This document shows positions 51,898 through 60,903 of a stretch of 64,000 nucleotides of DNA, piece by piece. The notes under the pieces were generated by a model that saw only the letters and a program-made list of their open reading frames with translations, did no database searches and had not been told where the DNA came from. The first letter of the stretch is position 1; each line of letters starts with the position of its first letter. Where the stretch lies: contig JADZEI010000022.1 of assembly GCA_020850615.1 (NCBI GenBank), forward strand, positions 1 through 64,000, given 5' to 3'. The translations under genes and the position numbers were made by a program. This stretch comes from Dehalococcoidia bacterium (lineage in GTDB: Bacteria > Chloroflexota > Dehalococcoidia > Tepidiformales > Tepidiformaceae).

Positions 51898-52814
51898 GCG
51901 GGCCGGCGGAGCTCCTCCGCGAGCGGGAGCCAGCGCAGGGCGGCGGCATCGCCGCCTTCGAGGCTCCAGGCGACGGAGAGGACGAGCTGTGCCGCGGCCC
52001 AGCGCATGACGGTCGCACGGTCGAAGCCGAGCTCGTCCGCGAGCTGCGCGCCCCGGCGGCGAAGGATGGCGGCGCCGCCGGGGTCGTCGACGATGTCGCG
52101 CGGGTTGCGGAGCAACGCGCCGGGCTCGTACTCCGGCGGGCCGATGACGCCCTTGGGGTCGATGGCGAGCCAGCCGCCGCCGTGGGAGAGGATGTTGCCG
52201 TGGTGGAGGTCGCCGTGGAGCAGCACGTCGCCGGCTGAGGGCGCGCCGAGCTCGCGGTACGTCTCCTCGGCGAAGGCGAGGAGCGCCGCGGGGACCGGGC
52301 CAGAGGTGCCGCCGTTCTCGCTGCGCAGCCGTTCGAAGGCGCGCGCGGCCCACTCGGAGACCTGCGGGAAGGCGTGGCCGGGCGGCGGGAGGCGCCGGAT
52401 CGCGCGGATCACGCCCGCGGCGAAGGATGTCGCGACGGTGTCGTCTTCCACGATGGTCAGCTTCGCCCCGGGCTGCGCGCGTTCGAGCAGGAGGCCGCCG
52501 CGGGCGGGTTCGGCGGCGAGCAGGCGGACCAGGCCGTGCCCGGCGTACGCATCGAGTGCGGCGACCTCGGTGAGCAGCTCATGGTGCGGCATCCAGATCT
52601 TGAGCACCGCGTCCTGTCCCGCGGCGGTGCGGCAGGGCGCCACCCAGGTGAACGACAGGTCCGCGAACGGCTCGCCGACATCGAGCCGCCAGGTCTGGGC
52701 GAAGTCGTGGACGAGCGCGGGGAGCTCGCGGACCCAGCGGGCCACCGCCTCCGCGCCGTGGACGCCGGCCAGGTTCGCCACCAGCGCGGCGGGCAGGTCG
52801 CCGCTACTGGTCAT
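51894..52814 (-). CDS. APH-family kinase (aminoglycoside/hydroxyurea phosphotransferase-like)
   Basis: A 306-aa kinase-like protein. VLLHGDLHHGNIL near residue 200 is the catalytic loop and AIDPKGVIG near 217 the Mg-binding Asp, as in the APH(6)/streptomycin 6-phosphotransferase group. Its N-terminus lacks the usual glycine loop, again as in this subgroup. It may inactivate an aminoglycoside or phosphorylate a metabolite. Start ATG at 52814 overlaps the threonine ammonia-lyase stop by 11 nt, so both are in one transcript. Confidence 0.78.
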   Translation of the reverse strand: MTSSGDLPAALVANLAGVHGAEAVARWVRELPALVHDFAQTWRLDVGEPFADLSFTWVAPCRTAAGQDAVLKIWMPHHELLTEVAALDAYAGHGLVRLLAAEPARGGLLLERAQPGAKLTIVEDDTVATSFAAGVIRAIRRLPPPGHAFPQVSEWAARAFERLRSENGGTSGPVPAALLAFAEETYRELGAPSAGDVLLHGDLHHGNILSHGGGWLAIDPKGVIGPPEYEPGALLRNPRDIVDDPGGAAILRRRGAQLADELGFDRATVMRWAAAQLVLSVAWSLEGGDAAALRWLPLAEELRRPA

Positions 52815-54084
52815 GGCGGCGGCGGGCTTCGTGCGTGGCGAGCCGCGCCGAGCTGCCCGGTACGCCGCGGAGCCCCGCCTCGCGCAGGGCGGCGATGAGC
52901 TCGTTGAAGTGCTCGAGGCCGTTCACTTCGAGGAGGAAGTCCACAAGCGCGACGCCGACGGGCATGCCGGGCGCCTCGCGGTTGTGGTCGACTTCGAGGA
53001 TGTTGCCGCCCGCCTCGGCGACGACGCGCGTGATGAGCGCGAGCTCGCCGGGCGTGTCAGACACCTCGACGGTGAGGTGCTGGTAGCGGCCGGCGTCGAC
53101 CAGACCGCGGCGCACGATCGAACCAAGGACGTTGATGTCGATGTTGCCGCCGGAAAGCACGGCCACGGCGCTCCCGCGGGGCACGTACGCGCCCGACTGG
53201 AGCGCCGCGACAGCGAGCGCACCCGCACCTTCGACGATGAGCTTCGAGCGTTCGATGAGCATGACGATGGCGCGGGCGATGGCCTCGTCGGTGCACTCGA
53301 CCACGTCGTCGACGTAGCGGCGGACCAGGGCGAGGGTGCGCTCGGAGGGGCCGGCGACGGCGACGCCATCGGCGATGGTGCGGACGGAGGGCGTGGTGAT
53401 GACCCGCCCGGCTTCGAACGAGCGGCGCAGCCCGTCCATCGCAGCTGACTGGACGCCGATGACGCGGACATCGGGGCGCGACTGCTTGACCGCGACCGCG
53501 ATGCCGGCGAGCAGGCCGCCGCCGCCCGCGGGGACGATCACCTCGCGCACGTCCGGGACCTGTTCGAGGATCTCGAGGCCGATGGTGCCCTGGCCTTCGA
53601 TGACGGCATCGTCGTCGAAGGGCGGGACGTAGAGGCGGCCTTCCTCCGCGGCGATGCGCATCGCTTCCTCGCGAGCCTGTTCGAGCGAGAGGCCGTGGAG
53701 CACGACGCGGGCGCCGTAGCCGCGAGCCGCCGTGGCCTTGGCGAGGGGCGCGATCGTGGGCATGACGACGGTGACGTTTATGCCCGCACGGGTGCCGGCG
53801 AGGGCGATGCCCTGGGCGTGGTTGCCGGCGCTGGCGGCGACGAGGCCGCGCGCTGCCTGCTCTGCCGTGAGCCGCGAGACGTAGGTGGTGGCGCCGCGCA
53901 GCTTGAACGAGCCGGTGAGCTGCATGTTTTCGCACTTGAGCGCCACCGGGGCGCCGCCGAGCCGTTCGAGCGTGAGCGAAGGCCACACGGGGGTGAGGCG
54001 GACGTGGCCGGCGATGGCCTGGCGCGCGCGGCGGATGCCTTCGAGCGTGACTCCGTGCCCGGCTGGGGCAGCACCTTCGGTCAT
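52804..54084 (-). CDS. ilvA: Threonine ammonia-lyase (PLP, with C-terminal ACT domain)
   Basis: A 426-aa PLP enzyme that would convert L-threonine to 2-oxobutanoate and ammonia. The PLP Lys is in SFKLRGA near residue 60, the glycine-rich phosphate loop is GGGGLLAG near 187, and the region from about 330 onward is an ACT-type regulatory domain (LTVEVSDTPGELALITRVVA). The ACT domain is single, as in TdcB-like or short IlvA forms. Whether isoleucine synthesis or threonine catabolism is served cannot be decided; no ilv genes are adjacent. It is followed by the APH-like kinase gene. Confidence 0.88.
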   Translation of the reverse strand: MTEGAAPAGHGVTLEGIRRARQAIAGHVRLTPVWPSLTLERLGGAPVALKCENMQLTGSFKLRGATTYVSRLTAEQAARGLVAASAGNHAQGIALAGTRAGINVTVVMPTIAPLAKATAARGYGARVVLHGLSLEQAREEAMRIAAEEGRLYVPPFDDDAVIEGQGTIGLEILEQVPDVREVIVPAGGGGLLAGIAVAVKQSRPDVRVIGVQSAAMDGLRRSFEAGRVITTPSVRTIADGVAVAGPSERTLALVRRYVDDVVECTDEAIARAIVMLIERSKLIVEGAGALAVAALQSGAYVPRGSAVAVLSGGNIDINVLGSIVRRGLVDAGRYQHLTVEVSDTPGELALITRVVAEAGGNILEVDHNREAPGMPVGVALVDFLLEVNGLEHFNELIAALREAGLRGVPGSSARLATHEARRRHDQ

Positions 54085-54124
54085 GCGGGGGATTGTGGCA
54101 TACCGGGGCAGCGGACCGCGTGCG

Positions 54125-54529
54125 TCAGCGGCGCCAGATCTTGCGGCGCTGCCAGCAGCGGGCGCAGATGCTCACCGGCTTGTCGATCACCACGCCGCTT
54201 TCGCGGAAGGGGTAGTTGCGTTCGCTGAGGTGGGAGGCGCAGAAGAGCCCGAGGCAGAGCGAGCATTCCTGGCGCGGGTGCGGCTCGCAGTCCTCTTCGC
54301 CGCAGAGACCGGCATTGTTGCGCTGGCGCACCCGTTCGCGGTAGGCGTAGTGCGCCTGGAGGTCGTCGTGCTTGGCCCGGCAGCGCTTGCGCGCGCAGAC
54401 CGCTTCGTGGCCCTCGCGGAAGTAGGTGTGCTCGGTGCAGAAGGCGCGAGCGCAGTACTGGCAGGTGTCGACGGGCGCGGCGTGGCAGCGCGAGAAGCGG
54501 CCTCCAGCGCCACATGCCGCGTGTGCCAT
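54125..54529 (-). CDS. Cysteine/histidine-rich zinc-finger protein
   Basis: A 134-aa protein with fifteen or so Cys and His residues in CxxC-type pairs (CQYCARAFC, CGEEDC, CSLCLGLFC, CARCW) and intervening HTYF, HLSERNYPF segments, reminiscent of AN1/B-box-like treble clef fingers. It would bind several zinc ions. There is no signal peptide or membrane segment. Function unknown; no homology recognised from memory. The start at 54529 has AGGTGG upstream; longer frames extend up but lack the Cys pattern. It lies between a metabolic gene and a beta-propeller gene on the same strand. Confidence 0.55.
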   Translation of the reverse strand: MAHAACGAGGRFSRCHAAPVDTCQYCARAFCTEHTYFREGHEAVCARKRCRAKHDDLQAHYAYRERVRQRNNAGLCGEEDCEPHPRQECSLCLGLFCASHLSERNYPFRESGVVIDKPVSICARCWQRRKIWRR

Positions 54530-54581
54530 CCGCCACCTGCCTTCCTCGCGCGGCGATCCTGCGACAGGCGGTGCGACGGGG

Positions 54582-55544
54582 TCAACGGGTGGGGAGCCAG
54601 GCGCAGGAACCGGGGCCGTCGCCCACGTCGTAGGTCGCGGCTTCGTCCCAGCTCGCGGTGGCGAACACCTGGACGGTGTCCTCCGCGTTCGAGACGACGG
54701 CAAGGTAGGCGGCATCGGGCGAGAGACAGAGCCCATCGGGGCGGTCGGCGACGTCGAGCTTGCGGACGACGTTTCCTTCGGCGACATCGACGATGTAGAC
54801 GCGGGCGGCATCGCCGAGCGACACGGCCACGCGATCGCCGCCGAGGGCGATGACACGTACGGGACTGCCGGGGAGCTCGAAATTGCGGGAGACGGCGAGG
54901 TTGGCGCGCTCGAACACGGTGAGCGTCCGGGCGGCGGCGTTGGCGGTGACGACGTAGCGATCGGTGAGGGCGACGCTTTCGGGGAGCTCGCGGGTTGGGT
55001 AGCTGGCGCCATCGGGCCCGCGGAGGGTGTTGGCGCGCGACTCGGTGACGAAGACCGCGCCCCCGGCGGCGGCGACGGCGTGGGGGGTATCGCCGGTGGC
55101 CGTGCGGCCGGTCTCGGCGAGCGTCGCGGGGTCCATCCGGACGAGCTCATCGGTGTCATCGAGGGTGACATGGAGGTGGGCGCCGTCGATCGCGACGCCG
55201 TGCGGCGTGCCGCCCGGGAATTCGACCCGGCGGAGCACGCCGGGGGCGGACGGGTCGACTTCGACCAGCGCATCGGCGCGCCCGAGGGTGATGTAGAGCC
55301 GGCCGCCGGCGGTGGCGATCTCGTGGGGCGGCCCGAACAGGGCGAGGCCGTGGGACGCCTGCCGGCCGATGTCCAGGACGGTGAGCGACTCGCCGCGCAG
55401 GTTCGCGACGACGAGCGTGCCTTCGCGCGGGGGTTCGACCGTTTCGGAGTCGCTGTTGGTGGCGCTGAGGGCATAGGAAGCGGCCACCGCCACGAGGGCG
55501 AGGCCGCCGAAGGTCCCGAGCCGGTTTGCGCGCGAAGCGTCCAT
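54582..55544 (-). CDS. Membrane-anchored beta-propeller (YncE-like) protein
   Basis: A 320-aa protein with an N-terminal membrane segment (about residues 8-27; FGGLALVAVAASYALSATN) and about six to seven repeats of the type DGxxxVVxxLDDTDELVRMD that build a YncE/SMP-30-like beta-propeller (for example VDPSAPGVLRRVEFPGG, IVDVAEGNVVRKLDV). Typical functions include binding of ligands or lactonase activity, and none can be selected. It precedes the flagellar cluster with 48 nt to flgE, but is not part of the canonical operon. ATG at 55544 is used; a GTG lies just upstream. Confidence 0.7.
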   Translation of the reverse strand: MDASRANRLGTFGGLALVAVAASYALSATNSDSETVEPPREGTLVVANLRGESLTVLDIGRQASHGLALFGPPHEIATAGGRLYITLGRADALVEVDPSAPGVLRRVEFPGGTPHGVAIDGAHLHVTLDDTDELVRMDPATLAETGRTATGDTPHAVAAAGGAVFVTESRANTLRGPDGASYPTRELPESVALTDRYVVTANAAARTLTVFERANLAVSRNFELPGSPVRVIALGGDRVAVSLGDAARVYIVDVAEGNVVRKLDVADRPDGLCLSPDAAYLAVVSNAEDTVQVFATASWDEAATYDVGDGPGSCAWLPTR

Positions 55545-55592
55545 CACGTGGCGGCGGGCGGGCGGCGCACGGCCACCCGCCCGGCAGCTCCT

Positions 55593-56876
55593 TTAGCGGA
55601 TGATGTTCACCAGGTCCTGGAGGAGCTGGTCGCTGGCAGTGATGACGCGCGACGAGGACTGGAAGCCGCGCTGGGCGAGGATGACGTTCGTGAACTGAAG
55701 GGCGAGGTCGACGTTCGAGCTTTCGAGCGTGCCGGTGTTCACCGTGCCGCGGCCGTTGCTGTTCGGCTGGCCGACGATGGCGTCGCCGGAGTTGGCGCTG
55801 GGGGTCCAGAGGTTCTGGCCGGCGCGCTGCATGCCGCCCGGGTTCACGAAGGTGGCGAGGGCGAGCTGGCCGATGACGCGGTTCGAGCCGTTCGAGTAGA
55901 TGCCCGAGATCTCGCCCGAGCTGCCGACGGCGAAGCTGACGAGGGCGCCGGCCGGGAAGCCGTCCTGGGTCGAGAGGTTCACCTGGCTCTGCCCGGCGAA
56001 CTGCGAGAAGGCACTCATGTCGACATCGAAGGCGAGCGGTTCCGCGGCGTCGCCGGGGAGCGTGGGCAGGGTGATGTTGATCAGCCCGCTGGCCGGGGTG
56101 GTCAGGTTGCCGGTGGTGCCGTCGAAGACGATCTGGCCGGGGGCGATGGTCGCGGCATCGTCGGCGGTGGTGTCGGCATCGCCGTCATCGAACGTGCCGA
56201 CGACGTCCCAGGTGTTGGCGGCAGCGTTCTTGCGGTACTCGAGCTTCACGGTGTGGGCGTTGCCGAGCGCGTCGTAGGCAGTGATGGTCGTGTTCACGAC
56301 ACCGACGATGGGCGGGCCGGCGCTGTAGGTCGGGGTGCCGGCGTCGAGGTTGCCAGTGAGCTTCATGCTGGTGGTCGGCTGGGCGCTGATGCGGGTGCCG
56401 AACGGGATTTCGAGCGCCGTCAGGGGGCCTTCGACATCGACGAAGCCGGTCGAATCGGCGGACCAGCCCATGACGCGGAGGCCGGTGACCGGGTTCACCA
56501 GGCCGCCGTCGACGCCGATATCGAAGGCGCCGTCGCGGGTGTAGAACTCGCGCTGGCCGTCGCTGACGACGAAGAAGCCGTCGCCCTGGATGGCGAAGTC
56601 GGTGAGCTTGCCGGTCGACTGGAGGGAACCCTGGGTCATGATGTTGTCGATGCCGCCGAGGTTCATGCCGAGGCCGATCTGGGCGGCGTTGGTGCCACCG
56701 CGGCCATTCTGCGGGGAACTCGCGCCCTTGATCGTCTGGCCGAGGATGTCCTGGAAGGTCACGCGGCTGGACTTGTAGGCGATCGTGTTGACGTTCGCGA
56801 TGTTGTTACCAACCACGTCCATGTAGGACATGTGGTTGCGCATCCCGGAAATCGCGGAAAAGAGTGCCCGCATCAT
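55593..56876 (-). CDS. flgE: Flagellar hook protein FlgE
   Basis: A 427-aa hook subunit. N-terminal LFSAISGMRNHMSYMDVVGNN and VGNNIANVNTIAYKSSRV are the bacterial flagellar rod/hook signature; the C-terminus LESSNVDLALQFTNVILAQR and ITASDQLLQDLVNIIR completes the axial domains. The central region forms surface domains. Exported by the flagellar type III system. It is the last gene of the leftward cluster. Start at 56876 (ATG ATG pair) is preceded by AAAGGA. Confidence 0.9.
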   Translation of the reverse strand: MMRALFSAISGMRNHMSYMDVVGNNIANVNTIAYKSSRVTFQDILGQTIKGASSPQNGRGGTNAAQIGLGMNLGGIDNIMTQGSLQSTGKLTDFAIQGDGFFVVSDGQREFYTRDGAFDIGVDGGLVNPVTGLRVMGWSADSTGFVDVEGPLTALEIPFGTRISAQPTTSMKLTGNLDAGTPTYSAGPPIVGVVNTTITAYDALGNAHTVKLEYRKNAAANTWDVVGTFDDGDADTTADDAATIAPGQIVFDGTTGNLTTPASGLINITLPTLPGDAAEPLAFDVDMSAFSQFAGQSQVNLSTQDGFPAGALVSFAVGSSGEISGIYSNGSNRVIGQLALATFVNPGGMQRAGQNLWTPSANSGDAIVGQPNSNGRGTVNTGTLESSNVDLALQFTNVILAQRGFQSSSRVITASDQLLQDLVNIIR

Positions 56877-56966
56877 GGCTCGTACGATCCTTTCGCTGGG
56901 GCGGGGCTACCGCCGCTGAGGTGGATCGGGCTTCCGCCTGGCGGACCAGCCCGGTGGACGTTCGCG

Positions 56967-57350
56967 CTAGGCGATGACGACCGAATCGATGTTGGTGAAC
57001 ACGCGCTGGTGGTTCCCCTCCTTCGGCATTGCGGTGACGACGGTGCGTTCCTGGACGTTCACGACGACGGCAAGGTCATCGAGCATGACGACGGACTGGC
57101 GGCCGCCCTTTTCGGCAGCGCGGCTGATGGCACTGTTGAGGCGGTCCATGCGCGCCGGGTCCAGGTCCAGCTCGCGCCGTTCGATCCGCTTCTGGGCGTG
57201 GCGGCTGAGGTTGACCTGCTGGCCGCTGACCTGTTCGCTGGCGCGCTTCAGGGCATCGGCGAAGGAGGAGCCCTGCGGCCCGGTGGTGCGCGAAACGCCA
57301 GGGGCGCCCGCGGCGGGGAACCCGGCCCTCCCGACAGAGTCGACGGCCAT
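56967..57350 (-). CDS. Flagellar operon protein, TIGR02530 family
   Basis: A 127-aa protein found between flgD and flgE in many flagellar operons. The C-terminal part, MLDDLAVVVNVQERTVVTAM and the terminal FTNIDSVVIA segment, is characteristic of the TIGR02530 group. Its function is unknown. It is 2 nt from the flgD stop and 90 nt from flgE. Confidence 0.82.
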   Translation of the reverse strand: MAVDSVGRAGFPAAGAPGVSRTTGPQGSSFADALKRASEQVSGQQVNLSRHAQKRIERRELDLDPARMDRLNSAISRAAEKGGRQSVVMLDDLAVVVNVQERTVVTAMPKEGNHQRVFTNIDSVVIA

Positions 57351-57352
57351 GG

Positions 57353-57901
57353 CTAGGCCACCCCGGTGACGGTGAACATGTCCACGACCTTGCCGCCGAC
57401 GATGAGCATGGGGATGCCATCGCCGCCGACGAAGACGCGGTCGACCCGGCCGGTGACTTCGTTGCCGACGTTGGCCGTGTCGTCCACGGCGGCGCGGACG
57501 CGGTCGTCGGCGTTGACGTTGACCTGCTGGCTGGTGGTGAGCTGCGTGTAGGGCACGCCGAACGTCTCGCGGGCGACGGTGTCGCGGGTGAAGCTGACGC
57601 CCTGCACCTGGCGGCCGGTGATGGTCTTGCCGAGCATGCCGGCGGCCGTGGAGAGCTCGGAGATGCCCTGCATGACCTTGATGCCGTCGGCGACGGCGCG
57701 CATCTGGTTGAGGGATTCGAACTGGGCCATCTGCGCCATGAAGTCGCTGTCGCTCTGGGGCTCGAGCGGGTTCTGGTTGCGCATCTGGGCGATGATGAGC
57801 TTCATGAAGTCGACCTGGCTCAGCTCGCCGCCGGAGCTGGTCTTGGGCGTGTAGGTCGCGTTCTGGAGCCCGGTGATGGCGTCGGTGCCAATGCCTGCCA
57901 T
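57353..57901 (-). CDS. flgD: Flagellar hook assembly protein FlgD
   Basis: A 182-aa hook-capping protein. DFMKLIIAQMRNQNPLEPQ and SDFMAQMAQFESLNQM near residues 30-60 are diagnostic. The rest forms the beta domain. It caps the hook tip while FlgE polymerises. It is shorter than the enterobacterial form (about 230 aa) but typical for Gram-positive-type operons. 14 nt separate it from fliK. Confidence 0.88.
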   Translation of the reverse strand: MAGIGTDAITGLQNATYTPKTSSGGELSQVDFMKLIIAQMRNQNPLEPQSDSDFMAQMAQFESLNQMRAVADGIKVMQGISELSTAAGMLGKTITGRQVQGVSFTRDTVARETFGVPYTQLTTSQQVNVNADDRVRAAVDDTANVGNEVTGRVDRVFVGGDGIPMLIVGGKVVDMFTVTGVA

Positions 57902-57915
57902 GGTGTGCTCCTTCC

Positions 57916-59247
57916 TCAGACCCGGTAGATGTGGCTGCCGTCGGGGTTGTATGCCGCGCGGAGCCGGTTATGACGTGCGGTAGCCTCGGGGGCCCCCGCG
58001 TCGAAGATGCTGGCGAACTCGCCGGGGTTGGCCCGGCCGCGCCCCTGCTGCTGGTGGCCGCTCGCGTTCGGGTCGTTCGCCTGCCCGTTGCCCAGGCCGA
58101 CGTTGACGTCGGCGAGGTTCAGCCCGTGGCTGCCGAGCAGGTTCGAGAGGTCCTGCGCGTGCTGGCGGAGCAGCTGCGCGGCGCTGGACTGGTCAGCTTC
58201 GACCGTGACGTGCACGGCTTCGCCGGTGATGCGGACGTGGATGTTGACCGAGCCGAGCTCCGGTGGGTCGAGGCGGATGACCGCTTCGCCGCCGCCCGCT
58301 TCGACGCGTTCGATGACGGCCTGGCGCACCTGCTGGACCGCGGGCGGGAATTGCGCCTCGGTCTCGGCGGTGGCTGCGGATGTGGTGCCCGCCGCGGGCG
58401 TCGCGGCTTCCGCGACAGCCGAGCGGCTGTTCGCGTGGGCCACGCCCTGGACGGACGCGTTCGGGAGCTGGTCCGGCTGGCTGTTACCGCGCCGGTCCGG
58501 GTCTCCGCCGGTGTTCTGTTGCTGTCCAGCGTTCCCGGCGAAGCGGACCACGCTGTCTGTGTTGTCGATGGCGGGCGGCGATTCGGTGGCGCCGCCGCCG
58601 GATGGCTGCGGTGGCTCGGAGGTCGCCTCGGGTGGCGCGGTGGCGTCGCTGGCTTCGAACAGCGCTTCCGCGTGCGCCCGCTCGATGGCGGTGGGCTGGT
58701 TGTTCGCAATGGTGGCCGCGGGCTCCGTGGTGACCACCGGGATGTCCGGCGCAGCGGCCAGGTCGGTGGGCTGGGCGATTTCGGGCGCGACGTTTTCGAC
58801 CGGCCCGGTATCCGTGGACGCGGCGGGAGCCGCCTGGTCCTCTTCCGGCGCCAGGTCCGCCGCCGCGTCGACTAGCTCGGCCGCGAGCCCATCGCCCGCG
58901 GCCACGGAGCCCGCGAGACCGGCAATTGCCTGCGACTGCTCCGCGGTGCCCGCGGGGGCCGGCGCGAGGTCGAGCTTGGCGAGGAGCTCCGGCAGAGCGG
59001 CGAAGGCTGCCGCGAGGGCGTCCTGGCCGGAGCCCTCGTCCGCCTCCCCCTCGGCGAACTGCTCACCCGCCGGGAGCAGGGCGTCGAGGGCGGCGTCGAG
59101 GCTGCCGTCCGTCGTTGGTGCGGCCGTGGCGGCAAGGAGGAGCGCGGCCGCGAAGTCTCCTCCCGGCGCCGTGGCTGCGGCGCCCTGGGGCGCGCCCTCG
59201 AGAGGGAGCGCCGCCACATCGATAGGGGAAGCAACGGTAGCGATCAC
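57916..59247 (-). CDS. fliK: Flagellar hook-length control protein FliK
   Basis: A 443-aa secreted ruler-type protein. The N-terminal ~310 residues are Ala/Pro/Glu-rich and of low complexity. The C-terminal Flg_hook domain (EAVIRLDPPELGSVNIHVRI, then LLRQHAQDLSNLLGSHGLNL) is the conserved substrate-switching part. Its ATG overlaps the fliE stop by 4 nt. Confidence 0.85.
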   Translation of the reverse strand: MIATVASPIDVAALPLEGAPQGAAATAPGGDFAAALLLAATAAPTTDGSLDAALDALLPAGEQFAEGEADEGSGQDALAAAFAALPELLAKLDLAPAPAGTAEQSQAIAGLAGSVAAGDGLAAELVDAAADLAPEEDQAAPAASTDTGPVENVAPEIAQPTDLAAAPDIPVVTTEPAATIANNQPTAIERAHAEALFEASDATAPPEATSEPPQPSGGGATESPPAIDNTDSVVRFAGNAGQQQNTGGDPDRRGNSQPDQLPNASVQGVAHANSRSAVAEAATPAAGTTSAATAETEAQFPPAVQQVRQAVIERVEAGGGEAVIRLDPPELGSVNIHVRITGEAVHVTVEADQSSAAQLLRQHAQDLSNLLGSHGLNLADVNVGLGNGQANDPNASGHQQQGRGRANPGEFASIFDAGAPEATARHNRLRAAYNPDGSHIYRV

Positions 59248-59531
59248 ATCTGCATCCTGAAGACTTCCTGGTAGGCCTCCACGGCCTTGTTTCGGACCGT
59301 GGTGGCGAGGCTCATTGCCAGGCTTTCGGCTTCGAGGGCGAGCATCACGTCGTGGAGCTCGACATCTTGGCCGGTGGCCAGGGCGTTGACCTTGCTGTTC
59401 GCCGAATCGCTGACGGCCTGGAGCTGCCCGATGGCCTTGCCCAGCATGTCGGCGAACCCGGCAGCCGGTTTCCCGGTTACGCCTTGAGTCTGAAGCGGGA
59501 GCCCAGCTCCCTGAATGCGTCCGATCTCCAT
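59244..59531 (-). CDS. fliE: Flagellar hook-basal body complex protein FliE
   Basis: A 95-aa protein between the MS ring and rod. FADMLGKAIGQLQAVSDSAN and VMLALEAESLAMSLATTVRN fit FliE, and the length is normal (about 95-105 aa). It is 38 nt after flgC and overlaps fliK. Confidence 0.88.
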   Translation of the reverse strand: MEIGRIQGAGLPLQTQGVTGKPAAGFADMLGKAIGQLQAVSDSANSKVNALATGQDVELHDVMLALEAESLAMSLATTVRNKAVEAYQEVFRMQM

Positions 59532-59569
59532 ATCCGCGACCTCGCTTCGTGTAATCCGGGGCGGGGGAA

Positions 59570-60013
59570 CTACCTATTCCCGATGTCCAGCGCCCGGAGG
59601 GCCATCTGCTTCACGGCGTTGAGCACCGTCACGTTCGCCTGGTAGGAGCGGTTCGCCGAGGTCAGGTCGGTCATCTCGGTGACCATGTCGACGTTCGGCA
59701 GCTCCACGTAGCCGTCGGCATCGGCGTCGAGGTGCGAGGGGTCGTAGACGAGCCGGGTGGGCGTGGTGTTGTCCTCGGAAACGCTCGTGAGCACGACGCC
59801 CGTGGTGCCGCCGGGCTGGAACTTCTGCACCGCCTGGGCGAAGGGCAGCGACTGGTCCGCAGCGGCGAAGCGCACGACTTTGCGTGTGTACGGCCCGCCC
59901 TCGGCGGTGCGGGTGGTGTCGATGTTCGCGACGTTGCCGGCGACGACGTCCATGCGGACGCGTTGCGCCTGGAGCCCGGAGGCGGTGGCGGAAATGGCAC
60001 CGATGAGTCCCAT
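59570..60013 (-). CDS. flgC: Flagellar basal-body rod protein FlgC
   Basis: A 147-aa proximal rod protein. N-terminal ATASGLQAQRVRMDVVAGNV with ANIDTTRT, then the C-terminal segment VNMVTEMTDLTSANRSYQAN (family variant) and NVTVLNAVKQMALRALDI. Normal length for FlgC. 16 nt after flgB. Confidence 0.9.
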   Translation of the reverse strand: MGLIGAISATASGLQAQRVRMDVVAGNVANIDTTRTAEGGPYTRKVVRFAAADQSLPFAQAVQKFQPGGTTGVVLTSVSEDNTTPTRLVYDPSHLDADADGYVELPNVDMVTEMTDLTSANRSYQANVTVLNAVKQMALRALDIGNR

Positions 60014-60029
60014 GTATCCCTCCCTGCGG

Positions 60030-60434
60030 CTAGCCGCGGATGACGTTGCGGATGATCCCGAGCTTGGTGTTGAGCGCGCTGGAGGCCGCCTGGTAGCGCA
60101 TCTGCGTCTCGGCCAACTGGATCATCTGCGCGTCGATGTCGACGGTGCTGCCATCCAGGCGGGCCGAGGTGAGCATCTGCGCCCGCTGCATCCCGAGTTG
60201 CCCCGTGGAGCCCATGCCGGCGTTGATGTGGCGCGCGTCGGTCGTGGCGAGCGCGGTTCCGAAACGGCCGAGCTGGCGCTGGAGGGCAGTCTCGAACGGC
60301 ACCTCCTGCGCGACATAGCCCGGCGTGTCGATGTTGGCGATGTTGTCGCTGATCGCCTGCTGGCGCTGGGAAAGGCCGCGCAGCCAGGAGGCTGCCGTGC
60401 CGATCGTGCTGTCGCCGAGTGCGATGAGGCCCAT
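60030..60434 (-). CDS. flgB: Flagellar basal-body rod protein FlgB
   Basis: A 134-aa proximal rod protein. RQQAISDNIANIDTPGYVAQ near residue 24 is the rod signature; the C-terminus has AQMIQLAETQMRYQAASSAL. Normal length. In most bacteria flgB opens its operon; here it follows fliJ after 25 nt. Confidence 0.9.
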   Translation of the reverse strand: MGLIALGDSTIGTAASWLRGLSQRQQAISDNIANIDTPGYVAQEVPFETALQRQLGRFGTALATTDARHINAGMGSTGQLGMQRAQMLTSARLDGSTVDIDAQMIQLAETQMRYQAASSALNTKLGIIRNVIRG

Positions 60435-60459
60435 GAGCTACCTCCACGTCCCCGCGGCG

Positions 60460-60903
60460 TCAGTCGCCGGGGTGTTGCCAGCGGGTCGATGCGACTTCGT
60501 CAATGCGGATCCGCTCCAGGCGGTTCTGTTCGATGCGCTCCTCTTCGACGCGGTGCTCGTGGAGCGCGTCCATGGCCTTGCGGTCGCGGCGCTTTTCGAG
60601 CAGGACGTCGCGCTCGGCCTGGACCTGCCGCTGGGAATGGGCGAGCGCGGCGAGGCGGGCCTGCTCTTCGCGATCGAGCCGGACCGTGTAGGCCGAGGCC
60701 GAGGCGAGGAGCTCCGGGTCGAGCGGCCCGGCGCCGGGCACGCCCGCATCGAACAGGTCGCCGCGAGCGGCGCGGGTGGCGTCGACGGCGCGCTGGCGTT
60801 CGGCCTGGGCGCGCATCTCGGCCGCGAGCCGGCCTTCCTGGAGCCGCTCGAGCCGCTCACGATGCTTCACCAATCGCTGTAAACGTGCCTTCGAAAGGCT
60901 CAT
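60460..60903 (-). CDS. fliJ: FliJ-like flagellar export chaperone
   Basis: A 147-aa mostly helical, charged protein with coiled-coil character (RLVKHRERLERLQEGRLAAE, LAHSQRQVQAERDVLLEKRR). Position and length identify it as FliJ, the stalk/chaperone that interacts with FliI. It overlaps the fliI 3' end by 47 nt, an unusually long overlap that could mean the true start is further inside. Confidence 0.72.
   Translation of the reverse strand: MSLSKARLQRLVKHRERLERLQEGRLAAEMRAQAERQRAVDATRAARGDLFDAGVPGAGPLDPELLASASAYTVRLDREEQARLAALAHSQRQVQAERDVLLEKRRDRKAMDALHEHRVEEERIEQNRLERIRIDEVASTRWQHPGD

Noticed and set aside
52804..54084. Possible T-box or attenuator before threonine ammonia-lyase
   Set aside because: No leader peptide or T-box-like structure was seen upstream of 54084.
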